A DNA stretch of 16,325 bases from DATBGS01 sp036557885 (GCA_036557885.1 DATBGS010000152.1:1-16325), one strand, 5' to 3'; positions 1 through 7,506 are shown, counted from the first letter of the stretch. Notes: a model not told the origin generated them from the letters alone. Made by a program: numbers and translations.

Positions 1-18
1 GATGGTATGCTGTGACAT
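1..18 (-). CDS. Start of an unidentified gene, cut by the window edge
   Basis: Six codons (MSQHTI) are visible on the minus strand, beginning at position 18. A strong Shine-Dalgarno sequence, GAGGAGGT on the minus strand (positions 24-31), lies five bases upstream, which makes this a credible translation start. It is the fourth gene of the minus-strand series kinase, VWA protein, zinc-ribbon miniprotein, and follows the miniprotein stop by 84 bases. Nothing can be said about its product. Confidence 0.5.
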
Positions 19-102
19 GGGATACCTCCTCGAACAGAGCGGAGCGATCATTCTTTTCTGTTCGATGGTATCTCTTCCTTTCAGAGCTGGTCAGGGTCAA
101 AG

Positions 103-225
103 TTACTCCCCCGCCTTTTGGTGAGAAATTTTGGCAGCTGGCTGCGGAGAGAGTGACGCCCCGCAGTGTTCGCAAAACGCGGTTCCATCGATGTTCATTA
201 CCTGGCAGTGTGGGCATTCACTCAT
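103..225 (-). CDS. 40-residue zinc-ribbon miniprotein
   Basis: A very short reading frame that starts MSECPHC and contains two CxxC knuckles, C4-x2-C7 and C18-x2-C21 (CPHC and CEHC), the pattern of a single treble-clef zinc ribbon. After the second knuckle come about 19 polar residues and a stop. An AAGGAAG-type ribosome binding site lies just upstream of the ATG, and the gene begins 31 bases after the VWA gene stop, so it is probably cotranscribed. The knuckles resemble the three zinc ribbons at the N-terminus of the kinase in the same operon (CPxC...CxxCG), so it may be a free-standing copy of that module. Its function is unknown; protein-protein contact within the kinase/VWA system is an inference. 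It could also be the remnant of a longer zinc-ribbon protein. Confidence 0.65.
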   Translation of the reverse strand: MSECPHCQVMNIDGTAFCEHCGASLSPQPAAKISHQKAGE

Positions 226-256
226 TGCTTCTTCCTTTGCCTGATAGTAAGCGGTT

Positions 257-1519
257 TTAGTGAAGTCTCGTTGTCTCGCCAGCCTTAATCGCCAGTGTCT
301 GGCGCGCCACCGCTGTCGCCTGCGGATTGAGCTTCACCGTCCCGTTGGAGTCTCGCTGCACCAGATTGCCAAGTAGCTTGGTCATCTGCTCGTTCTTGGT
401 CCGCTGGCTAATGTCGAGTGCTTTGCCTAGCAAAAGCGTGGCTCGCTCTTTATCTCCTGCGGCCAGCGCGGCCTGCCCGGCCTGAACTGCCTCAGCCAAC
501 TCTTCCTGGTGCGTATAGTGCGCCACCTCTTGATCGATCTGGGCAGCCAGCGTGAGGTCTTCGGTCCACTCCACAAAGACCCACCCTGGACGGGCACTCT
601 TCTCTTCTTGCTCTCCCGCCGCGGTGCTGAACTTCATACCAGGGCGCACTATCACAAACTGCTGTCCTGGCGACGAGACGGGCACCTCCAGTTCAATGAG
701 GTAGTCTCGCTGTTCTCCTGCTGTAAACGCCCCCAGCGAAACAATCTGCTGGTGCGTATTGGTTGCCTCTGGTTCGGCACCAAGGGTGACGATCGAGGGA
801 TAGACCTGTTGGATGGAGCGCACGCTCGCCCCGGCAGGGGTCCACAGGATCAGGCGCGCGTTGGTGAGTGCGGTTTGACGCATTTGGCTGAACGCGTCGA
901 GAAATGCCCGCTCCACTTCCTGGGGTGTTGGAATAATATCCGCGGACCCATGCGTGGCCTGGGCTATCTGGCGCAACTCGGCTGCATCCCAGTCTGTGCC
1001 CACGCCCCAGGCGTTGACACTGATAGTCGCTTGGGCGCACCGCTTGACCGCCTGATGGAGGACGTGGTGCTGCTCCCCTTCATTCTTCCCGTCTGTAAGG
1101 AACAACACCCTGGTGACCCGTGTCTGATCGCGGCCAAACGCATCCACAATGGTGTTGAGCGCGGTGCTCATGCGGGTACCTCCACCAGCCGAAACCGAAC
1201 GCAGGGCGGCAAGAGCGCGCTGCTTATTGGTTGGAGTACCCTGAGCGGGGCCAAACAGGATATGCGACTTGTCGTTAAAAGTAACGACCAGAAACGTCAT
1301 CGTCTCATCGAGCGCCTGGATGACACTTGTGGTGCCTTCACGGGCAGCGTTAAACTTGGCCCCTTCCATCGAACCAGAGCGATCGAGCGCAATCCCCAAG
1401 GCTAACGGGGCAAAGGCTCCCCTAACATCGCTCTCTACTTTGGCCGAGAGCACGGTCTGGAGCGTGTTCTGGCCAGGACGGAGGTAGGTGAGGCTCCGAG
1501 AGGCTGTGATCGTAAACAT
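257..1519 (-). CDS. VWA-domain protein (YfbK / Ca-activated channel-like), cytoplasmic
   Basis: A 420-residue protein with a von Willebrand factor type A domain from about residue 38 to 215. The metal-ion-dependent adhesion site is intact: DRSGS at 46-50 (D46, S48, S50), a Thr in GGGT at 115, and D143 in LTDG. Ahead of it is a short beta-rich segment; after it comes a beta-rich region (about 220-320), then an alpha-helical TPR-like tail (about 330-400). There is no signal peptide and no clear membrane segment, so it probably acts in the cytoplasm as a metal-dependent binding scaffold. The ATG at 1519 has an AAGAAGG-type ribosome binding site and lies 39 bases after the stop of the PknG-like kinase, on the same strand. 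VWA proteins next to Ser/Thr kinases are a recurrent bacterial arrangement, and this one is a candidate partner or substrate of the kinase. The domain is certain; the role is inferred. Confidence 0.9.
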   Translation of the reverse strand: MFTITASRSLTYLRPGQNTLQTVLSAKVESDVRGAFAPLALGIALDRSGSMEGAKFNAAREGTTSVIQALDETMTFLVVTFNDKSHILFGPAQGTPTNKQRALAALRSVSAGGGTRMSTALNTIVDAFGRDQTRVTRVLFLTDGKNEGEQHHVLHQAVKRCAQATISVNAWGVGTDWDAAELRQIAQATHGSADIIPTPQEVERAFLDAFSQMRQTALTNARLILWTPAGASVRSIQQVYPSIVTLGAEPEATNTHQQIVSLGAFTAGEQRDYLIELEVPVSSPGQQFVIVRPGMKFSTAAGEQEEKSARPGWVFVEWTEDLTLAAQIDQEVAHYTHQEELAEAVQAGQAALAAGDKERATLLLGKALDISQRTKNEQMTKLLGNLVQRDSNGTVKLNPQATAVARQTLAIKAGETTRLH

Positions 1520-1558
1520 AGTGATCCTTCTTGTTCTTGTGCTTGACGACGAAAAGGC

Positions 1559-3700
1559 TTACCAAAGTCGCCAGGGAGCAACTTCAAACTTGCGGCTCAG
1601 GATGGCTTCCCGGTTGGCGGGATGAGCCTCACGCCGTAGGTATTCCTTGTAACTTGCCTCCGCAATGGCTCCCAATGTTTGCGGGCGGGTATCGACTCCC
1701 CCTGAAATGGTCATTCCCGATGGAAGTTGTTTTTGACGGGCCAGTCGCCAGAGCATCCGGTAGACATTGCCACGTGTCAGGAAAAAACGCGGGTCTTCGG
1801 TGCGACCTTCCAGAGCGTTCACTATCAGCGCCGCTTGCTCAGCACGGTGTGCGGTCAGGGGGTTTATCTTCTCCAGATAGAGACCACAGAGCATGAGCTG
1901 GGCATCCACATAGCGTGCTGCTGCCTGACTCACCCCCTCGAGTATCTTGATAGCCTCATCCCACTGCTTTAACTGGAAAAGTGCCTGGGTGACGCCAAAA
2001 ATGGCATCGGTGTTGCCAGGGTCTGCCTTGAGCACCGTCGTGTAGAGCTTCACCGCCTCCTCGCCTTTGCCTTGCTGGGCAGAGACACGTGCCAATGCCT
2101 GCTGGGGCGGCAATTCCCCTGGCAGATCAGCCATCAAGTGACGATATTGCTCGGCGGCAGCAGCCAGGTTTCCCTGCGCCTCCAAAAGCCGTCCAGTATA
2201 CCAGGCAATTTTCCAGTGGGCAGGCGCCAGTCGCTGTACTCTGGTGATCTCGGCCAGCGCCTCTGAAAACTTCCCCTCGTCAATGAGAATTTCAGCCAGC
2301 CTCAGGTGCCCATCAAGGCTCCTCGGATTAGCACTGGTCGCCTGGGTAAAGAAGTTCTGGGCACTGGCGTAGTTCCCCGAACGCAGCGCCTGATCACCAG
2401 CGCGCAAGAGCCTGATCGCCGAATCTTGTTCATCAAGTGCTGCTTCGCCCCGTAGACCAAGCTTGCCACTGGTAGTCAGCATGCCTGAGATAAAAAGTCG
2501 CGAGGTTACTGATACCCCAGGGGTCCCACCGACAATCTGGCGTAGAACTCCTGCAAGTTGGTCGGCTAGGTCTTCGGCGGAATGGAAGCGGCGCATCGCT
2601 TCAGCATGGGTGCCTTTTTCTAACAAGCGATAGAGCGTGGGGGAATCGCGGAAGGCTTTATAATGTTCAGAGGGGGGAACCCCAAAAGGTGGGTTGCCGG
2701 GATCCATCTGGGTCACCAGATACGCCAGCGTGCGACAGATGGTATACAGATCGGTTTCAGGCGAAGGTGTTTTGATCGCCTCGCGGGCGAAGAAGCCAGG
2801 TGTACCGTAGACTGCATCGGGTTTAGGTCCGACCTTGATCACCGTTCCCAGGTCAATCAGCTTGAGGACCTGGGTCCCGTCTTTGAGCACCTCTAACATT
2901 ACGTTCTGTGGCTTAAAATCGCAGTAGACCAGCCCCAGCTTTGCCAGATAGGTAAAGGCAGGCAGGATGCCAATCATATACCGGATAGCATCCTCAACAG
3001 CGAAGGGATGCCCTTGCTCTTCCATAATCTGGTCAAGCGTCTTGCCGTTGACATACTCCATCACGATGTATCCATGCGTCCCCACGGTGAGAAAGTCATA
3101 GATCGAGACAATGTTGGCGTGCTTGATGGCCGCCAGAAACTCACGCTCCTTAATGCTCTGGGCAATCATTTCTGCATCGCCAGTGCTGAGTAACACCTTC
3201 ATCACGACCTGGCGTTTGAGCATCTGGTCTTCGGCGAGGTAGACGGCACCCATCCCCCCCGAGCCGATGGCTTTGATCACTTTGTAGCGATTGTTGAGGA
3301 CCAGACCAATCGTGAGCGGTCCAGCAGGCTCTGGCTCGGCCGGAAAATGAACGCCGCAATGATTACAGAATTTCACCCCTGGTCGGCGTGGGGCATGGCA
3401 GGAAGGGCACTCCTCTGTTGGAGCAGAAGCAGATGTTGGCTGTGGCAAGCCCGTGCTCTTCGACAGGACTGCGCCACACTGGTCGCAAATCTCATCCCCC
3501 AGTGCGAGTGGTTGATGGCAGTGTGGACAGGCATTCAGATTGCTCGAGCCAGTTGAAGCAGGGGCACTACCTGGCTGAACTGTCACACTGCTTCGCTGCG
3601 GAACCCCAGCTGTTGGTGTAAGCACCATCCCGCACGAGTCACAGATCTCATCAGCAGGTGCAACAGGCTGATGGCAGTTTGGACAAGTAAACGTGCCCAT
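1559..3700 (-). CDS. PknG-like serine/threonine protein kinase with three zinc ribbons and TPR tail
   Basis: A 713-residue soluble kinase. Three zinc ribbons come first: C6/C9/C20/C23, C58/C61/C72/C75 and C98/C101/C112/C115. The kinase domain (about 139-400) has the glycine loop GSGGMG at 146-151, the ATP lysine K168, a likely helix-C glutamate E187, the catalytic loop YCDFKPQN (D261, K263, N266), the metal-binding DLG at 283-285, and ARE in place of APE at 305-307. DLG instead of DFG, the GTPGF stretch and the 'SRLF' linker into a TPR-rich C-terminus (about 435-600) are hallmarks of mycobacterial PknG, which carries a rubredoxin-like metal domain at its N-terminus. The last ~110 residues also resemble the PknG tail. 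The HRD histidine is Tyr here, as I recall it is in PknG. No transmembrane segment is seen, unlike PknB-type kinases. Start: AAGGAGGAG lies directly before the ATG. It is first in the minus-strand operon and is driven by the three-box promoter at 3798-3861. Confidence 0.92.
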   Translation of the reverse strand: MGTFTCPNCHQPVAPADEICDSCGMVLTPTAGVPQRSSVTVQPGSAPASTGSSNLNACPHCHQPLALGDEICDQCGAVLSKSTGLPQPTSASAPTEECPSCHAPRRPGVKFCNHCGVHFPAEPEPAGPLTIGLVLNNRYKVIKAIGSGGMGAVYLAEDQMLKRQVVMKVLLSTGDAEMIAQSIKEREFLAAIKHANIVSIYDFLTVGTHGYIVMEYVNGKTLDQIMEEQGHPFAVEDAIRYMIGILPAFTYLAKLGLVYCDFKPQNVMLEVLKDGTQVLKLIDLGTVIKVGPKPDAVYGTPGFFAREAIKTPSPETDLYTICRTLAYLVTQMDPGNPPFGVPPSEHYKAFRDSPTLYRLLEKGTHAEAMRRFHSAEDLADQLAGVLRQIVGGTPGVSVTSRLFISGMLTTSGKLGLRGEAALDEQDSAIRLLRAGDQALRSGNYASAQNFFTQATSANPRSLDGHLRLAEILIDEGKFSEALAEITRVQRLAPAHWKIAWYTGRLLEAQGNLAAAAEQYRHLMADLPGELPPQQALARVSAQQGKGEEAVKLYTTVLKADPGNTDAIFGVTQALFQLKQWDEAIKILEGVSQAAARYVDAQLMLCGLYLEKINPLTAHRAEQAALIVNALEGRTEDPRFFLTRGNVYRMLWRLARQKQLPSGMTISGGVDTRPQTLGAIAEASYKEYLRREAHPANREAILSRKFEVAPWRLW

Positions 3701-3797
3701 GGCTCCTCCTTAAACACCTCTGCAAGGGCACCAACCCCTCTGTGCAACGCGCTCAGCGTTAGTTCACACACGCAGGGCAGACGCTCTTTCTCACTAA

Positions 3798-3861
3798 AGC
3801 ATACCTCAGCGGTATCAGGGTGGCATAAAGAGTGAGGAGAAAACCATTAAGAACGCATAAA
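3798..3861 (-). promoter_or_regulatory. Three-box promoter of the PknG-like kinase operon (site C)
   Basis: On the minus strand, boxes TTTAT (3861-3857), TTAAT (3850-3846) and TTTAT (3829-3825) are each preceded by TC, and start at intervals of 11 and 21 bp. A TATGCT -10-like element (3803-3798) begins 26 bp after the last box begins. The same three intervals occur at sites A (3984-4047) and B (6877-6940). No -35 consensus is present, as expected for an activator-dependent promoter whose last box sits near the -35 region. The sequence ATACCgCTGAGGTATGCT around the -10 matches site B at 17 of 18 positions. Predicted transcription starts near 3791, giving a leader of about 90 bases before the kinase ATG. 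Confidence 0.65.
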
Positions 3862-3909
3862 GATTTCAGAGGCTGCTGCGAAAGTCCTCTGTTAACCCAT
3901 GTATTCTGC

Positions 3910-3944
3910 CTGGGTGGTGACCCAGTGCTCTATTTCCCACCCAG
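3910..3944. repeat. Overlapping inverted repeats in the divergent intergenic region
   Basis: CTGGGT (3910-3915) and ACCCAG (3920-3925) form a tight inverted repeat with a four-base centre. The left arm extended to CTGGGTGG (3910-3917) also pairs with CCACCCAG (3937-3944). The element lies between the two divergent three-box promoters and upstream of both predicted start sites, so an operator or a protein-binding site is more likely than an RNA hairpin. The rest of the 470-base gap between the two flanking genes holds the two promoters and their leaders; I see no gene in it. Confidence 0.4.
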
Positions 3945-3983
3945 TGACTCAAGGCGGTTATTATCAACACAAGCCTGAAAACC

Positions 3984-4047
3984 TTTATGCAATCTTTATG
4001 GGTTTGTTGAATTTCCTTATATGGCGCTAATTTGCAGAGAGTATCAT
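3984..4047 (+). promoter_or_regulatory. Three-box promoter of the split kdpD kinase gene (site A)
   Basis: Boxes TTTAT (3984-3988), TTTAT (3995-3999) and CTTAT (4016-4020), in the contexts CCTTTATG, TCTTTATG and TCCTTATA, start 11 and 21 bp apart. TATCAT (4042-4047) begins 26 bp after the third box. This spacing is identical to sites B and C. Aligned to site B over 38 bases from the second box, 27 match. From memory, the E. coli KdpE operator is also built of TTTATA/TTTACA half-sites one helical turn apart, so KdpE is the leading candidate for the binding protein. Predicted transcription starts near 4054. Confidence 0.65.
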
Positions 4048-4050
4048 TCA

Positions 4051-4075
4051 TCTCAGGAAGAACTTTCTTCTGAGA
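4051..4075 (+). other. Hairpin at the predicted 5' end of the kinase mRNA
   Basis: TCTCAG (4051-4056) pairs with CTGAGA (4070-4075). After a bulged G, AAGA (4058-4061) pairs with TCTT (4066-4069), leaving a small loop. It begins within a few bases of the start predicted from the -10 element at 4042-4047, so it would sit at the very 5' end of the transcript, where such structures commonly protect mRNA. No U tract follows, so it is not an obvious terminator. Confidence 0.35.
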
Positions 4076-4170
4076 CAAGAGCAAGTTCCTCTTCTCAGAC
4101 ACCTGTGTCATGGAGAGTGTGCTTCTACAGGTCATTCGGTCACCGTTCATTGCAGGCAGAGAGTAAAACA

Positions 4171-6042
4171 ATGGCGCGACATCTCTTCACTTCACCACCA
4201 CCACCAGACAACACGCCCGAAGATCAGCCAGGCGCTCCAAGAAACAAGCAGGCTATCCATCGAGTGAGTCTGGTGAGAGCTGCCCCACCCCCACGTCGGC
4301 ACCGTTTGACGAGCGCGCGTCTCTTGTTTCCCGAACTTCACTTGCCCTGGTGGAGCGGCTATGTTGCGGCAGTCCTGGGAGTGGCGCTGGCTTCAGGCGC
4401 GATTGGACTCATCAATCAACAAGTGCATCTGGCGAATATCTCTCTGTTGTATTTGCTGGTGGTGCTCTGGCTCTCGACCGCCTTTGGGCGTGGCCCGGCG
4501 CTTCTGGCCTCTGTGTTAGCGTTTCTCGCGTACGACTTTTTCTTCATCCCCCCCATCTACCGCTTCACGGTGGATGATCCCACCGAATGGGTGTCATTAG
4601 GCGTTCTACTGGTGACGTCGCTCGTGATTGGGCAGCTTACCGCGTTGGTGCAAAAGCGCGCGCGCGAGGCCCGCGAGAGCCAGCGCCAGACTGCTACTCT
4701 GTATGGCCTGGCACAGTTGATCGCTTCGGCCACTGATCAGCAGTCTCTCCAAGAAGCCTTAGTCCAGCGTATTCTGGAGGTCTTTGCCCCACTGGGCGTA
4801 GAGGCGTGTGCGCTCTGGTTGCCCGATAGCAGTAAACATCCGCATATTCAAGCAACAGCAGCGACCGGGAGTCTGTCTCAGGCGGCATTCACGCTGGAAG
4901 AGCGTGAACAGGTGGGGCAGGCCAGGTGGGTGCTGGCCCACGGGACACCGGTAGGCTGGACGCTAACGGTAAACGAGGCATCTACAACCAGGCGCTACAC
5001 GTTGAGCCACTTGCCGCTCCGCTGCCAAAGTGGAGTCATTGGTGTGTTGGAACTGGTTGGGACGCCTGAGAGCCGTCGTCTGGTTCCCCAGTTGGCACTT
5101 TTTGGCGGAGAGCAACAGCATACCGGCAAGAAAGCCAGCGAGTCTGATTCTTCTAGTAGGTTGCTTGCTGCCTGCTGTGATCAGGTGGCTCTGGCGCTGG
5201 AACGCGCCACTCTCCAGCGGCAAGCCATCAACGCCGAGGCGTTGCGCCAGAGCAATCACCTCAAAGATGCCCTGCTCGGTTCAGTGACCCATGAATTGCG
5301 CACCCCTCTGGCTTCCATCGAGGCGGCGGCCAGCAGCCTGCTCTCGCCAGGCGTCACCTGGAGCAGCGCGGAAGGGCACGAACTGCTGGAATCCATCACC
5401 ATCAGCGCCAGACGGCTCAATCGCCTGGTCAGCAACTTGCTCGATCTCTCCCGGCTGGAGGCGGGCGTAGCCGCGCCGCAACCTGACTGGCAGTATATCG
5501 GGGAGGTAGTTTCCGTCGTACTGGATCGCCTGGAACTGACCGGGCAGCTGCAACGCCACCAGATGGAGATGAAACTGCCTGAAGATTTGCCCCTGGTGCC
5601 CATGGACCACGAGCAAATGGAGCAGGTGTTCACCAACCTGCTCGAAAATGCCCTCAAATACTCTCCGGCAGGCAGTATCATCCGAGTAGAGGCTCGTGTC
5701 ATCGGCCCTCCAGCCGAGCTGGAGGTGCGGATAAGTGATCAAGGCATTGGCATCCCTGCCTCAGAACTGAAGGCCATCTTTGATAAGTTCTATCGGGTCC
5801 AATCGGCCCGCCTCCCCTGGGCACGCATGCGGGCGCCAGTTGGGACGGGACTTGGACTGGCAATTTGTGCCAACATCATTCATGCGCACGGCGGGCGCAT
5901 CTGGGCGGAGAGCCAGGAAGGGAAGGGGTCCACCTTTATCTTTACCCTCCCCATCCCAGACGGTGGGCCACAGAGCGACTCTGCTCTTCCCACTTCAACT
6001 GAGCGAGCTGCACCACAGACGCCAGAGGTGATCACCCCATGA
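4171..6042 (+). CDS. kdpD: KdpD C-terminal half: membrane sensor histidine kinase (split KdpD)
   Basis: A 623-residue sensor kinase corresponding to the C-terminal half of KdpD. After a ~58-residue Pro/Arg-rich cytoplasmic stretch come four hydrophobic segments (about 60-160, DUF4118 type, with the FIPP and FTVDDP motifs typical of KdpD), a GAF-like domain (about 176-345), HisKA with phospho-acceptor H374 in SVTHELRTPL, and an ATPase domain with N493 (N box), DQGIGIP at 523-529 and GTGLGL at 558-563. The N-terminal KdpD and USP domains are absent; they are encoded at 14094-15326. The frame is open from an ATG at 4021, but the predicted -10 element lies at 4042-4047, inside that extension, and 4021 has no Shine-Dalgarno sequence. 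I therefore chose the ATG at 4171 (weak AGAGAG upstream). The stop overlaps the kdpE start by four bases (ATGA), implying coupled translation with its response regulator. Confidence 0.9.
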   Translation: MARHLFTSPPPPDNTPEDQPGAPRNKQAIHRVSLVRAAPPPRRHRLTSARLLFPELHLPWWSGYVAAVLGVALASGAIGLINQQVHLANISLLYLLVVLWLSTAFGRGPALLASVLAFLAYDFFFIPPIYRFTVDDPTEWVSLGVLLVTSLVIGQLTALVQKRAREARESQRQTATLYGLAQLIASATDQQSLQEALVQRILEVFAPLGVEACALWLPDSSKHPHIQATAATGSLSQAAFTLEEREQVGQARWVLAHGTPVGWTLTVNEASTTRRYTLSHLPLRCQSGVIGVLELVGTPESRRLVPQLALFGGEQQHTGKKASESDSSSRLLAACCDQVALALERATLQRQAINAEALRQSNHLKDALLGSVTHELRTPLASIEAAASSLLSPGVTWSSAEGHELLESITISARRLNRLVSNLLDLSRLEAGVAAPQPDWQYIGEVVSVVLDRLELTGQLQRHQMEMKLPEDLPLVPMDHEQMEQVFTNLLENALKYSPAGSIIRVEARVIGPPAELEVRISDQGIGIPASELKAIFDKFYRVQSARLPWARMRAPVGTGLGLAICANIIHAHGGRIWAESQEGKGSTFIFTLPIPDGGPQSDSALPTSTERAAPQTPEVITP

Positions 6043-6830
6043 ACACAACCGGTTCTCCTTCCGAATCTCGTTCGTTGCTTCCTTCCGATAAAGGGGAGGC
6101 CAGGCTCGCCTCTCCTGCCACATCGGCCCGCCCACCAACTGGTGCTCGAGTGCTGGTGATTGACGATGAACCGGAGATCTGGCGCGCGGTGCGTGCAGGG
6201 TTGATCAGCGCGGGCTTTACCGCTGAGTGGGCTTCCACAGCTGCCGAGGGAATAGACCTTTCCGCTCGTTGGCACCCCGATGTGCTCATTCTGGACCTCT
6301 CGCTCCCTGATCAAGATGGTCTGGACGTCTGTCGGCAGGTGCGCACCTGGTCACAGGTGCCCATCATCGTCCTGTCGGTGCGGGGAAAAGATGAGGATAA
6401 AGTCACTGCCCTGGAACTGGGTGCCGACGATTACCTCACCAAACCCTTTAGCATGGCCGAGTTGCTCGCGCGCATTCGAGTCGCGCTGCGTCACGCGGCT
6501 TATCCATCCACTCGTGGGGATCAGGCCCGCTTCGAAACGGGTGGGCTGGTTATAGATTTTGAGCGACGGCAGGTGACTGTGGAGGGACGGGACGTTCATC
6601 TGACCCCAACAGAATATGACCTGCTCAAGTATCTGGCGCACAATGCGGGCAAGGTGCTGACCCATCGCGCCATTTTGCAAGCGATCTGGGGGCCAGCCTA
6701 TGAACAGGAAACCAGTTATTTGCGGGTCTTCTTCAACCAACTCCGGCGCAAGATCGAGCCTGATCCCAGCCGTCCCCGCTATCTGCTCACTGAACTGGGC
6801 ATTGGCTATCGGTTGCGTGAGACGGAATAG
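6039..6830 (+). CDS. kdpE: KdpE-type response regulator (OmpR/PhoB family)
   Basis: A 263-residue transcription regulator. The receiver domain (about 36-152) has the acidic pair D42/D43, phospho-acceptor D86 in LILDLSLPD, S113 and K135 in LTKPF. The C-terminal winged-helix DNA-binding domain (about 165-260) carries LTPTEYDLLKYL and a recognition-helix region TSYLRVFFNQLRRKIE, typical of KdpE. The first 35 residues are a hydrophilic extension not usual in KdpE. The ATG overlaps the stop of the histidine kinase gene, and GAGGTGAT lies eight bases upstream. It should be phosphorylated by the split KdpD and activate kdpFABC. The three-box promoters at 3798-3861, 3984-4047 and 6877-6940 are plausible targets, which would include its own operon. 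That link is inferred from box similarity and context. Confidence 0.93.
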   Translation: MNTTGSPSESRSLLPSDKGEARLASPATSARPPTGARVLVIDDEPEIWRAVRAGLISAGFTAEWASTAAEGIDLSARWHPDVLILDLSLPDQDGLDVCRQVRTWSQVPIIVLSVRGKDEDKVTALELGADDYLTKPFSMAELLARIRVALRHAAYPSTRGDQARFETGGLVIDFERRQVTVEGRDVHLTPTEYDLLKYLAHNAGKVLTHRAILQAIWGPAYEQETSYLRVFFNQLRRKIEPDPSRPRYLLTELGIGYRLRETE

Positions 6831-6876
6831 TTCTTGGAGCAATTGTCTTTCCTCGACCTGCTCCTACTTCCAAATC

Positions 6877-6940
6877 TTAATATGGTCTTTATACCTTTGA
6901 GGCTTTTCCTTATGCGGTCCTAATACCCCTGAGGTATGCT
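6877..6940 (+). promoter_or_regulatory. Three-box promoter of the receiver / kdpFABC transcription unit (site B)
   Basis: Boxes TTAAT (6877-6881), TTTAT (6888-6892) and CTTAT (6909-6913), in the contexts TCTTAATA, TCTTTATA and TCCTTATG, start 11 and 21 bp apart. TATGCT (6935-6940) begins 26 bp after the third box. Layout and sequence match sites A and C. Its last 37 bases agree with site C at 28 positions without gaps. It lies in the 193-base gap after kdpE, about 80 bases before the GTG start of the first receiver gene. No comparable boxes occur in front of the 27-residue peptide gene, kdpF or the AUC-started kdpD part, so this promoter may drive the genes from 7024 through the kdp structural genes. 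Confidence 0.65.
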
Positions 6941-7023
6941 GATCCTGCGAGGAACTGGAGAAGGACATCCAAGGCAACGGGCTGCCCTGGAAAGACCAGT
7001 TCGCTTCTGAAAGAGAGCAGGGC

Positions 7024-7506
7024 GTGGCGCATCTTCTGATCAGCACTCCAGAACAGCAAGCGCAACGCTTTCTCACCCTTCAGCTGGTCTTTGCGGGCTA
7101 TAGCGTGGCTGAAACCGAAAACCTGGAGCAAACGCTGGAATTCCTCAGGACGACGATCACTCCGTTTGATCTCCTCTTGCTGGATATCTGCAATCTGATC
7201 TGGTATGGCCCAGTGGTGCTTCAGGTGCTGACAAATGTGGCAGCCAAGGGACCGAGTGGAATCATCCCAACCATTCGTTTCTTCAGTCCACGCTCCACGA
7301 AGGAGCATTGGCTCGATCTCCTGCCTGCCAACAGTCAGGCGCTTGAGCTCTATCCTCCGGAACGGCTGTTGCAGGAAATCGAGCAGGTCTTGTCCAGAGC
7401 GTCGGAGCCCAACGTGGCAGTTGCAGGAGAATGTCCTCCTTCCTCAAGCCAGGGAACAGCGATGAGCGTCCAGCACGTAGCCGTAGCAACAGCAGAAAGG
7501 AACTAA
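7024..7506 (+). CDS. Degenerate receiver-like protein (pseudo-receiver)
   Basis: A 160-residue protein starting with GTG. Its first ~125 residues follow the receiver pattern: a beta-strand MAHLLIS, a helix, a GYSVAET strand, FDLLLLDI with D54 at the phospho-acceptor position, and a final helix LLQEIEQVL. The acidic pair after the first strand is replaced by Ser-Thr-Pro (STP at 7-9), and the conserved lysine before Pro is a tyrosine (Y110 in ELYPPE), so normal Mg-dependent phosphorylation is unlikely. No output domain is present. It is the first of three receiver-like genes in a row and ends two bases before the next start. Upstream is only a weak AGAGAG ribosome binding site. It may act as a phosphorylation-independent partner or decoy in Kdp signalling; this is inference. 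Confidence 0.7.
   Translation: MAHLLISTPEQQAQRFLTLQLVFAGYSVAETENLEQTLEFLRTTITPFDLLLLDICNLIWYGPVVLQVLTNVAAKGPSGIIPTIRFFSPRSTKEHWLDLLPANSQALELYPPERLLQEIEQVLSRASEPNVAVAGECPPSSSQGTAMSVQHVAVATAERN

Noticed and set aside
12..260. 82-residue open frame on the plus strand at the left edge
   Set aside because: It is antisense to the zinc-ribbon miniprotein and to the strong ribosome binding site of the next gene; there is no domain and no ribosome binding site of its own.
509..1405. 298-residue open frame on the plus strand opposite the VWA gene
   Set aside because: It has no recognisable domain and lies antisense to a clear VWA gene with an intact metal site; it is a shadow caused by high GC.
6836..6864. 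GGAGCA ... TGCTCC inverted repeat after kdpE as a terminator
   Set aside because: It has only six pairs, a 17-base loop and no T tract, so it is too weak to call.
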